Assembly (NCBI RefSeq): GCF_000972845.2
Contig: NC_040013.1
Span: forward strand, 5,198,642 to 5,262,641
DNA length: 64,000 nt
Direction of reading: 5' to 3'
DNA from: Larimichthys crocea
Lineage: Eukaryota; Chordata; Actinopteri; Sciaenidae
The translations under genes were made by a program, and so were the position numbers. Numbering within the stretch: position 1 is the stretch's first letter; the number at the start of each line of letters is the position of its first letter. Below are positions 57,901 to 64,000 of the stretch, piece after piece. Below the pieces are notes generated by a model. The model did not search any database and had not been told where the DNA came from. It saw nothing but the letters and a program-made list of their open reading frames with translations.

Positions 57901-59907
57901 GGGCTGTGAGAGTAGAGGAGGAGAAGGTGCATTTATCAGGCAGAGAGGAGGGCTGGGGAAAGAAGGGCAAAAGGAGCATTAGGGAATATTTGTGGGGAGA
58001 GTGTGAGCTTGTTAATGAATCGCTGAAGAGGACACACACACACACATCCACATACTCCAGCAGGTGTTGCATGCCAACTGCTCATTCATTCATTTTAGGC
58101 ACAGAGTGAACTTCATGTTCTCCTAATTTGTCTAACCTGCTCTTTAAAGACGACCTTACTGATCGATATTCCTTGGATCGATGCAAAGTTTATGAAAATG
58201 CATGATTTAAAGGTGTTTTAGCTTGGAAAAAAAAGAGCTCTGGCACTAACACTCGAGGTCAACCCGACTTTCTTTGTTTTATTCCTGGATCCCTTTGTGC
58301 TCTCTCATCCCTATCACTCCGCTGACAGAGTGAAGAGGGGCTTAGAGATTTATTTAAACTCTGGACAGCATCTCCAGAGACAGAGCCAGACTGTTTAGGA
58401 TTGAGGAACCTGTACTGTCTGTATGTGTTTGGGTTTGTAAGTGTGTGTGTGTGTACTGCTGCTTAAGTGTACAAGTCAGGATGACTTTATTGCCCAAGAG
58501 AAGCCAAGTTAAATTTAGTTTATTAATATTTTGTTGTTTTCTGAGAATAAGGACAGTAGATAGAAATCTCCAAGTGTGTGTGTGTGTGAGTGCACTTTTG
58601 CGTGCTGGGGGTCTCTCATTTGGGCTGCAGGCGTTCAGTGTTTGACAGCTTCATTCTTTATTCTCTCGCTGGAGACGTGCTGCTCCCTCTGTGCGTGAGT
58701 AGTGAATAAGTTTGCACTAAATGATTCAGCATCTACGTGTCTGCTCAGCAGGGGTTCGTTCGTAAGAGGCCAAAAGGCCATGTGTTTTTAATATTGTCAA
58801 TGCAACACACACACACACACACACACTCCACTGAACACGGACTCCTGAGTGCTTCCAGAGACACACCTCACTAATGTATCCACAAGAGACCTGTAATGTA
58901 CTGCAGACTTAGACTTCTTCCTTCTTTAATTCCTGCCAAAAAAGCTCTTCTTTGTATCGCTCTCTGTTAGAGAAGTCAAGCCTATTATCTATCCCTCTTA
59001 ATTCACCCCCTTGCACATCTCTAACAATTTCTTCCTCCATTTATCAAAGACAAGATTCTTTCAGACGTGCCATCATTTCAGCCTCATTTCACTTACACCG
59101 TCTATCTTTTTTTTTTCCTCTTCTCCTCTCTCAATCCTCCCTTGTCCATGCAGGACAGCGACATCCAGAAGAAGATCGACCATGAGATCCGGATGCGCGA
59201 TGGGGCCTGCAAGCTGCTGGCCGCCTGCTCGCAGAAAGATCAGGCGCTGGAGGCGGCGAAGAGCCTGCAGACCTGTAGCACTCGCATCATGGCCTACATG
59301 TCGGAGCTGCAGAGGATGAAGGAGGCTCAGGTCATGCAGAAGGTCACGCGGAGGTCGTCGGACGCAGGGCCGATGGATGACAGGCTCCCGTGCAAAGGAA
59401 AAGTGGCCATCTCAGGCAAGTACAACCTCATCTGAAGCTGTGTGTATGCACGATGGAGAGATGAGTGGAAAATGATTAGTGGGAACAGCAAAGATGGAAA
59501 ATCTAAGACACAGAGCCTCGGTGGTCCATTTAGTGTTATGATTTAATGCAGAGCCGCCCAGCTTCCTCTCTCTCTCTATTAGAGGATGCTTCACTCTCTT
59601 CTTATTGACTGAGGTGGTGACTTGCACATGCTGCCCACTTCAGTATGAGAGCGGGCAATCAGATGAATTATCAGGGAGCTACGCTGTTTAAATCACGAGA
59701 GATAATTCACAACAGAGAGCAAGACAATCGTTTTTTTTCTTGCTTGCTTGCTGTTGTTGATTTTTTAGTTTTTAGAACATGATGAGAAGGTAAAAAAAGA
59801 TAAATATTTATGTGATGTGAGACTGGAAACATGTGTGTATGTGTTTGTGGGTGGAGGTTCATGAGGGCACTGCTGTATGTCTGGTACCCAGCTGGAGAGC
59901 TACACAG

Positions 59908-59938
<31 letters not shown>

Positions 59939-62900
59939 CGGTAATTAGCCGTGGACACTTTAGGCTGTGACTGAAAGCAGCATTGGTAAAGACACACACA
60001 TACAGTTACACCCACGGTCTCAGATGTAAGGGCGATTAACATTTTTGTGGTCTAATCCGTTGTCTGTTGTCATTACAGATCTTCGGATCCCGCTCATGTG
60101 GAAAGACACAGAGTACTTCAAGAACAAAGGAGGTGAGGAGCCACTTCTGTACGCGTGTGAAGAAGTTCATTGATTAATGATTTATGCCTGTAGGATTTAT
60201 TTAATGATTTGCTTCGGATGGAAATGCTACACGGTTTCTCACAGTTGTAAAAATGGCTTTTTTAAAGATGTTGAATGCGTGAGTGCAGGATTTCTCGTGC
60301 CTTTAAAAAGATCAAAAATCACATTTTATCAATGGCTAGAGGGTGAAACACTGATTTGGACTTTTTTTTTATTTTAATATTTAAAAAAATCTGCTGACCC
60401 ATGGATCTGTGCAGACAGAGCAGCATGACACTTTTTCTACGGTATGCAGGCTTCATCGCACGGTTCCTGTAACTGATCAGTACAGTGTGTTGCAGCTTTA
60501 CTAGATATCTCCGTATTTTACAGGGATTGATTTTGTCAGATGTAAGAAACTCCTGGCAGGACAACCTGACCCACTGTTCAGCCCCGCTGGCTTTGCCTCT
60601 TGGCTCTGGGTAATTATTGGTAGGGTGGAGAATGCTGCCCTACTAATAATGAAAAACTAAATTTGTCCTGTGGAGTATAACTGAGAACCAGATCACATTT
60701 TAGATGTTTTGATGACATTTCAAAACTCAATGGTGCACTGAAAATATAACGATGCTAATCTTTATATTGACTATTTGACTCCCCCTCCTCCTCTTGTCAA
60801 TGAGTCAATGTGGGCTAACCCCCCGTGCAGTCATTATAACAGCCTCTGTGCTCATCCTCTCCCCTGGCAACTTGAATGGAATTAATCTGCATGACCTGTG
60901 CATATAAATGAACTCAAGAGACAGGTAGTAGACTCTTAACAAAGCTTAATGAGGCCGTTAGTCAAGGTCATTAAGCACACCGAGACGTAAAGAGAGCCCA
61001 GGGGGTAAAGAGGAGCAAAGCGTGTTCATCTCTCACGTGGCCAGTCATATTTTATTTGTTTGGAGTATTGAGCTTATACTTGGAATAATAAATCTGAATA
61101 TTTAAGCGTGGATGTGCCGTAGACGGTGAAGCACATAAGTAGGAGCGGACCACCTCTCTCAGCCTTTTCAGCGGCAACCTTGAATTTCAATGAGAAGTAA
61201 CGAAATGTTTGAACACGGTTGTGCAGCAGCAGAAGAAGAAGAAAAACACACATTAGAATGAAAATAGTCTAACCATAAGGGAGCATGCTGTTTATACTAC
61301 AACAATACATTTCTCACTGTTATAATGGATTTAATGGTGGTGTGTTTCGGCACACGGATTCACCCAATTACCCATAATCTTAGCGATGTGTACCCAAATA
61401 GGGTATTACAGCTTCTTTCCAATGCATGTGTATAATATAGTTTTACTGACTGTTGTTGTCCGGCTCTCATACTGCAACATTAAAGAGCATTGTGCTTTGG
61501 TTTTCAAACCACAAAACCGTTCACAATGCTTCACAGGAGTTCTTAACATAGCTGGCTATTCAGATTGCGAAAACTGAAACTCACCACAGTAAAAGTGCTC
61601 GTCAGCCGAATGGAAGAGCTGATCTTTCAAACTTTAATTACTCAGGTCATGCACCCCTTCTCTAGCTTCTGGCCTCAGCACTTTGTTAAAACACTTAACC
61701 TACGTTTTGGTTGGTTTGCAGGTGGTGCTGTTTTTCGAGCTGAAAATGACTTTTCAAGTGATGCAATTGAACGAAAGCTGTTGCGACGTCTCGTAAATGT
61801 CGCGTTTGTTCTGCCTTTTTCCTCCTCTCTCTTTGTAGAGCTTCACCGTTGTGCAGTGTTCTGCCTGCTGCAGCTGGGAGGAGAGATCTTTGACACAGAC
61901 ATGGTGATAGTAGACCGGACGCTCACTGATATTTGTTTTGACAACACCATCGTATTGTAAGTCATCTCCCTGCCTTCTGATTCTAAAGACCCACATATAA
62001 ACTGTGATACTCGCATACAGGCTTCATTGCATGTGTATTCATTTGCAGTAACGAAGCCAGCCCGGGTTTTGAGCTGCGCGTTGAGCTGTACAGTTGCTGC
62101 TCAGAGGACGACTACTCAGCAGGGAGCACGCCGAGGAAACTAGCCAGTAAGCTGAGCTCCTCGCTGGGACGATCATCTGGGAAGAAGCTCCGGGCAACCA
62201 TGGAGCCTGGACCGTGTAGTCCTGTTAGCAACGGAGGGGCATCTCCTCTTCTGCTGCCAGTTCCCTCTGTACCGTAAGTTTAATTTACATAGTGAGCATT
62301 TTATACCAGGTAGATATTGAATAGAGGGAGAAATACATTTCAGGCATATTTATTGCGATCATTTCTCGCTATTAAAATGCTCGAACACAGAATAAATGTC
62401 TGTCCTCTCTCTGTGTGTTGACAGGGGCCCTAAGTACCACCTCTTAGCTCATACCACCCTGTCGCTGTCACACATCCAGGACAGCTTTCGCACACATGAC
62501 CTCACCATCTCAGGCAACGGTGAGTGGCAGCCTTCGTCAATCTGTCTCCTCGCCATCTTTCCCTTTTCTCTGCCAAATCAGCCATCTGTCTGTTTTTTTT
62601 CTCCTCCTCTCACTCATCACTTTTCCTCCTTGCATTCTAATAATTTCCCTTAAACCAAGCGTATTGTGCGTCTCCTGCCCTCCTCCTTCTCGTCCCCCTT
62701 CCCCCTTCCTCTGTCCTACCCGTGTTCTCTGACAGACAGCCATTGTCAAGGTCACTGTAATAAAGGCCGTGCTAGTGAGGTGACTGCTGTGTAAAGCTGT
62801 AATGATGTGGGCTAACAAGGGCCCAGACCTCAGACAGACAGGCCCCTAGTGTTTTATTCATTGGCCCTTCAGCCTGCTGTAAAGTTTCACTGCTGCACTT

Positions 62901-64000
62901 CATGACGCTCCCTGCAGCTGCCAGTCTTTTACACCTCTGTGGCTTGTTTGGTGTGTAAAACGGGGGGGGTGCTGCATGACATGCATGTGTGTGTTCATGC
63001 ACATGCTTGTGTGTGGGTTTGGATTGCCATGTGGGAATATTTTTATTTATTAATGATGTTTATTTTTGCCCATCCATCTCCCTCTCTCCGCCTGCAGAAG
63101 AGTGTTCTTATTGGCTGCCACTCTATGGCAGTATGTGTTGCCGCCTCGCAGCTCAGCCTCACTGTATGACCCAACAGATGACGAGCGGATGTTTGAAAGT
63201 GAAGGTAAGTTGGCAGTGATAGAGGGACTATTCCTCTGGCTATTTCCGTCTCCTCCTCCACTTCTTTCCTCTTCTCTTTTTATCTCTCTTTGTGTTTCTT
63301 TCCCTTTCTTGTACTCCTCATTCAACTGATCTTTTTTACTCTACCTTGCAGCAGTTGGGTGGCGACCCTCAGAGTTGGACAGAAGTCTACGCCGTTTTAA
63401 AAGGAACGAGCCTTTTCTGCTACCACCGGCAAGAAGATGTGGAGGCTAACGTTGAGCCAGCTTTCACGATTGCCATCAACAAGGTCAGCAAAGAGAAACG
63501 GAGTAAAACACTCTCCACAGGTTGATCCAGCCTTAAAGAACCAATACAGTTGTGTTTGTTCTTGGCCATGCCTCAGGTGTTGGTAGCCTTGATGGTAAAA
63601 AAACATACTGGAATTATGGATTGCTGCCAGTTTGAGTTCAGAGCCAACTAGTACGCTCTGAGCCAATAAGAAATGATGCTTTTCCCCTTAGTAACAACTA
63701 TTAAGGTACCCTTGAACGCGGCGCTTAGCCCTCGGTTGCCCCAGAAGAGTTCCTCACAAGCCAAAAGTAGAAAACTGATTCTGTTGCTCAGCTTTCAGTT
63801 GTAACTCTGAAAATGTTCAGCAAAGCCAGAAAAGAGCAGGCAGCTGGATGAAAGGCTTTCCACATAAAATCTGTTCAGTATCTTCTCACGTCTCTGCAAA
63901 CACAACAGAACACAGCAGTCGAGCTCCATCCAATCAGGAGTCGTATTTTTCTCATCCATCTGTTTTTTCCAGGCACCAAAGTGAGGAACAGTCAGTCAGC
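13395..64000 (+). CDS. rtkn: Rhotekin (Rho effector), 3' part beyond window
   Basis: Rhotekin binds GTP-bound Rho and is a scaffold linking Rho signalling to septins and cell survival. Coding exons: alternative first exons 13395-13505, 30087-30182 and probably 42752-42775; then 59154-59415, 60079-60132, 61839-61956, 62049-62273, 62425-62519, 63098-63204 and 63352 to about 63483, plus a possible partial exon at 63973. Starting with the 13395 exon, residues 38-124 form the HR1 Rho-binding region (KIDHEIRMRDGACKLLAACS). The anillin-like region follows (LRIPLMWKDTEYFKNKG, RTLTDICFDNTIVFNEA, KLSSSLGRSSGKK, YHLLAHTTLSL, YWLPLYGSMCCRLAAQPHC). The PH domain starts near 325 (WTEVYAVLKGTSLFCYHR). GACKLLAACS and SSSLGRSSG favour RTKN over RTKN2. 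Whether this is teleost paralogue a or b is not decidable here. Confidence 0.95.
14124..14150. repeat. (GT)n microsatellite
   Basis: Uninterrupted TG dinucleotide run of about 27 bp in the first rtkn intron. Confidence 0.95.
15601..15636. repeat. (GT)18 microsatellite
   Basis: 36 bp of perfect GT repeat, likely polymorphic. Confidence 0.95.
16463..16486. repeat. (TGC)n trinucleotide repeat
   Basis: A short TGC/CTG run (GTTGCTGCTGCTGCTGCTGC) inside intronic DNA. The frames crossing it give Leu or Ala runs that are not part of a recognised gene. Confidence 0.9.
19157..19188. repeat. (AC)n microsatellite
   Basis: About 30 bp of AC repeat, close to perfect. Confidence 0.93.
19428..19505 (+). 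pseudogene. Possible decayed tRNA or tRNA-derived SINE head
   Basis: An A-box-like TAGTTTAGTGG (19435-19445) is followed by TTTGAATCCAG and a B-box-like GTTCAAGTCT (19483-19492), with tRNA-like spacing. The middle resembles a glutamine tRNA anticodon arm. The acceptor stem does not pair, so this is not a functional tRNA. Chance resemblance is possible. Confidence 0.3.
19540..20130. repeat. Dispersed GACTTGA-rich repeat
   Basis: Both ends carry many copies of ACTTGA and GACTTGACTTG (19545-19660 and 20050-20090) around a unique-looking middle. This form recurs in fish genomes as I remember it. It has no coding content. Class unknown. Confidence 0.5.
23690..24020. mobile_element. MITE-like dispersed repeat
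   Basis: It begins GAGCTGCAATGATTCGTCGA, has GATAATCGATTAATCG near its left side and AATTGAGCGATTAATCAACA near its right, and ends ATTATTGTTGCA. Left and right ends are roughly inverted. I recognise it as a very common teleost DNA-transposon-type repeat ('gctgcaac...cgattaatcg'). Non-coding. Confidence 0.65.
27533..27565. repeat. (CTGC)n imperfect tetranucleotide repeat
   Basis: A run of CTGCC/CTGC units (CCTGCCTGCCTGCCTGCC) that is locally GC-rich. Confidence 0.85.
29480..30086 (+). promoter_or_regulatory. rtkn: Probable promoter/5' UTR of rtkn exon 1a
   Basis: Immediately upstream of the second rtkn first exon the sequence becomes CpG-richer (GAGGCGCGTCGTAGG near 29510, GAGCGTCAGGGCGC near 29548) after a poly-T tract at about 29476. 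The transcription start is not determinable. A TATTTAAAAG motif near 29415 could be a weak TATA element. The call rests on position and composition. Confidence 0.4.
30087..30182 (+). CDS. rtkn: rtkn alternative first exon 1a
   Basis: 96 bp encoding MPVDKFANMEEKLW followed by ILEDLNMMYIRQIALSLQ, then donor GTAAAA in phase 0. The human isoform begins MQDRLHILEDLNMLYIRQMA, from memory. The first ATG (30087) adds eight residues. The second ATG (30111) has A at -3 and G at +4 and gives exactly the human length, so it may be the main start. Confidence 0.92.
34526..34544. repeat. (GT)n microsatellite
   Basis: A short GT run of about 19 bp, with a second CTGCTGC run just before it. Confidence 0.85.
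34888..34922. repeat. (GT)17 microsatellite
   Basis: 35 bp of perfect GT repeat. Confidence 0.95.
37960..38100. mobile_element. Partial MITE-like repeat, same family as 23690-24020
   Basis: Segments AGTAAACTGAATGTCTTTGG and GGACAAAATGAGACATTTCA and the end TAGTTGCAGCCCTA match the interior and terminus I associate with the 'gctgcaac' teleost repeat. One half is missing. Confidence 0.5.
40733..41002 (+). mobile_element. Abundant teleost SINE/LINE-tail repeat ending in (GGAT)n
   Basis: Contains ACGGGTTCTCTCCGGGTGCT, GGTGACTCTAAATTGCACAT, TGTCCAAGGTGTACCCTGCC and the tail GAAAATGGATGGATGGATCC. This is a decayed copy of a very common fish retroposed repeat, recognised from memory. The ATGG tail shows plus orientation. 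Confidence 0.75.
41035..41260 (+). mobile_element. LINE-like 3' tail with (CTT)n terminus
   Basis: AGTTGACCTCCCCCCAACTG near the left, then AATTTCCCCATTGAGGGATT and AATAAAGTATATCTT followed by a CTT run (41235-41259). The 'ccccattgagggattaataaag' form is a familiar 3' end of fish non-LTR elements. No coding sequence remains. Confidence 0.65.
42180..42751 (+). promoter_or_regulatory. rtkn: Possible promoter/5' UTR of candidate rtkn exon 1c
   Basis: A stretch with more CpG than its surroundings (GGACGACGACGATGCCGATG near 42409) lies upstream of the candidate third first exon. It includes (AC)n at 42251-42282 and a GT run near 42360. No defined core promoter element is seen. Confidence 0.3.
42251..42282. 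repeat. (AC)16 microsatellite
   Basis: 32 bp of perfect AC repeat directly upstream of the possible exon 1c promoter. Confidence 0.95.
42752..42775 (+). CDS. rtkn: Candidate rtkn first exon 1c (8 residues)
   Basis: ATG with A at -3 opens MNNSKNQR and meets a good donor AGG|GTAAGG in phase 0, exactly the phase needed to join exon 2. I do not recall a matching human isoform, and an 8-codon frame carries little coding evidence. The support is the splice signal, phase, position and a composition change upstream. Confidence 0.4.
44155..44195. repeat. (GT)20 microsatellite
   Basis: 41 bp of perfect GT repeat. Confidence 0.95.
44892..44914. repeat. (GAG)n trinucleotide repeat
   Basis: A GAGGAGGAGGAGGAGGAGG run within intronic DNA. 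Confidence 0.9.
48083..48111. repeat. (AC)14 microsatellite
   Basis: 29 bp of perfect AC repeat followed by a short AGAGAGAG run. Confidence 0.95.
48874..48891. repeat. (AT)n microsatellite
   Basis: A TATATATATATATATA run of about 18 bp. Confidence 0.9.
49826..49860. repeat. (GT)17 microsatellite
   Basis: 35 bp of perfect TG repeat. Confidence 0.95.
54060..54470 (+). repeat. Decayed dispersed teleost repeat
   Basis: Recognisable blocks are AGCAGGTATAATGTTTACCA, GGTGGCGCTAGAGGAAAAAT, TTCACAGCAATCCAGCCAAT and AGTCGTTGAGATATTACACT. These match a very common percomorph interspersed repeat with internally repeated 'accaaatttcatggcaatcc' units, from memory. The class is not certain and the copy is diverged. 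The 71-codon frame across it is spurious. Confidence 0.65.
54923..54973. repeat. (AC)25 microsatellite, longest in window
   Basis: 51 bp of perfect AC repeat, with GT-rich sequence about 50 bp upstream (54869-54888) that could pair with it. Confidence 0.96.
59154..59415 (+). CDS. rtkn: rtkn exon 2 (HR1 Rho-binding region)
   Basis: 262 bp after acceptor TTGTCCATGCAG, encoding DSDIQKKIDHEIRMRDGACK, then LLAACSQKDQALEAAKSLQT, and ending KGKVAIS plus one base. This is the HR1 (REM-1) coiled-coil module that contacts Rho-GTP. It is noticeably GC-richer than the surrounding intron. The donor is GCAAGT, not GT, and the reading frame across the junction requires it. Confidence 0.96.
59416..60078 (+). 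other. rtkn: GC-AG intron of rtkn
   Basis: The exon ends CTCAG and the intron begins GCAAGT, the usual form of a GC donor with otherwise perfect U1 complementarity. It ends CATTACAG. Using the GT four bases further on (59420) would put the next exon out of frame. The intron contains an (AC)n run at 59908-59936. Confidence 0.9.
59908..59936. repeat. (AC)14 microsatellite
   Basis: 29 bp of perfect AC repeat inside the GC-AG intron. Confidence 0.93.
60079..60132 (+). CDS. rtkn: rtkn exon 3
   Basis: 54 bp encoding (D)LRIPLMWKDTEYFKNKG plus one base, with donor GTGAGG. The sequence is close to identical to human rhotekin as I recall it (LRIPLMWKDTEYFKNKGD). Confidence 0.96.
60613..60650. repeat. 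13-bp near-perfect inverted repeat in rtkn intron 3
   Basis: ATTATTGGTAGGG (60613-60625) and CCCTACTAATAAT (60638-60650) are inverted with one mismatch around a 12-nt spacer. It could be a hairpin or a small palindromic element remnant. Confidence 0.8.
61839..61956 (+). CDS. rtkn: rtkn exon 4
   Basis: 118 bp after acceptor CTCTTTGTAG. It encodes ELHRCAVFCLLQLGGEIFDT, then DMVIVDRTLTDICFDNTIV, and ends in phase 2 at donor GTAAGT. It is part of the anillin-like region. Confidence 0.95.
62049..62273 (+). CDS. rtkn: rtkn exon 5
   Basis: 225 bp after acceptor CATTTGCAG. It encodes (F)NEASPGFELRVELYSCCSE, the basic/serine segment KLASKLSSSLGRSSGKKLRA and a variable Gly/Ser/Pro linker ending PVPSV. 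The donor is GTAAGT. The SSSLGRSSG motif is shared with human RTKN and differs from RTKN2 as I recall it. Confidence 0.95.
62425..62519 (+). CDS. rtkn: rtkn exon 6
   Basis: 95 bp after acceptor TGTTGACAG. It encodes (P)GPKYHLLAHTTLSLSHIQD, then SFRTHDLTISGN, with donor GTGAGT. YHLLAHTTL and FRTHDLT are rhotekin family signatures. Confidence 0.96.
63098..63204 (+). CDS. rtkn: rtkn exon 7
   Basis: 107 bp after acceptor CGCCTGCAG. It encodes EECSYWLPLYGSMCCRLAAQ, then PHCMTQQMTSGCLKVK, and ends in phase 0 at donor GTAAGT. Confidence 0.96.
63352..63483 (+). CDS. rtkn: rtkn exon 8 (start of PH domain)
   Basis: Encodes QLGGDPQSWTEVYAVLKGTS, then LFCYHRQEDVEANVEPAFTI and AINK. This is the first strands of the PH domain. 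The acceptor is a tandem GCAGCAG, so the first Gln codon may be skipped. The end is uncertain: AAG|GTCAGC at 63483 fits homology, whereas the frame stays open to ACAG|GTTGAT at 63520, which fits the phase of the next acceptor. Confidence 0.88.
63973..64000 (+). CDS. rtkn: Possible partial rtkn exon 9
   Basis: Acceptor TGTTTTTTCCAG precedes a frame that reads (x)TKVRNSQSA to the window edge if entered in phase 1. It resembles human ETRVRAGEL, which follows the NK of exon 8. Entered in phase 0 it meets a stop at once. Support is weak because only 28 bases are visible. Confidence 0.4.

Larger units (their letters stand above)
42776..59153 (+). other. rtkn intron before common exon 2
   Basis: About 16.4 kb. 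No gene is supported: the 177- and 200-codon frames (45124-45657, 55637-56239) show no family features, and the second is translated pyrimidine-rich low-complexity DNA. Contents are many microsatellites, a dispersed repeat (54060-54470) and short MITE-like scraps (for example about 56710-56760). Confidence 0.6.

Noticed and set aside
59420..59425. GT donor for rtkn exon 2
   Set aside because: Using GTACAA would shift the frame before LRIPLMW; the GC donor at 59416 keeps the frame.
59154..63483. Identification as RTKN2
   Set aside because: GACKLLAACS, SSSLGRSSG and the two alternative N-termini match RTKN rather than RTKN2 as I remember them.

Overview
The window is vertebrate nuclear DNA, almost certainly from a teleost fish. 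It has short exons with standard GT-AG boundaries, long AT-leaning introns, abundant (GT)n/(AC)n microsatellites, and several dispersed repeats of types common in percomorph genomes (tRNA-derived SINE, LINE 3' fragments, hAT and Tc1-like remnants). Gene identities come from reading spliced exons by eye against remembered family sequences; no search was run.

Three protein-coding genes are supported. (1) hspb11/ift25, minus strand, coding positions 601-3677 in five exons: the IFT25 subunit of intraflagellar transport complex B. The coding sequence appears complete (134 aa). (2) smn1, plus strand, coding positions 3901-8496 in eight exons: the survival motor neuron protein. It appears complete (291 aa), with a Gemin2-binding segment, a Lys/Arg-rich segment, a Tudor domain, proline runs and a C-terminal YG box. 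A polyadenylation signal lies at 8682. These two genes are head to head, with only 223 bp between start codons, and so share a probable bidirectional promoter. That promoter contains a near-consensus RFX X-box. (3) rtkn (rhotekin), plus strand, from 13395 past the right edge: a Rho effector with HR1, anillin-like and PH regions. It has two well-supported alternative first exons (13395-13505 and 30087-30182), a weaker third candidate (42752-42775), and common exons 2 to 8 between 59154 and about 63483. The window ends inside the PH-domain part of the gene.

Layout: 1-600, downstream flank and probable 3' UTR of hspb11; 601-3677 hspb11, whose large intron 2 carries a retroelement copy with a hAT element nested in it; 3678-3900 shared promoter; 3901-8705 smn1, with a SINE abutting exon 5 and LINE fragments in its introns; 8706-13394 intergenic DNA with a Tc1-like non-autonomous element; 13395-59153 the 45 kb first-exon region of rtkn, with no nested gene seen but many microsatellites and decayed repeats; 59154-64000 the compact coding body of rtkn.

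The three genes do not form a common pathway. I see no CRISPR, phage, operon or defence-like system. The most interesting points are regulatory or splicing features: the X-box between hspb11 and smn1, a probable SINE contribution to smn1 exon 5, a GC-AG intron and a NAGNAG acceptor in rtkn, and the alternative rtkn first exons.
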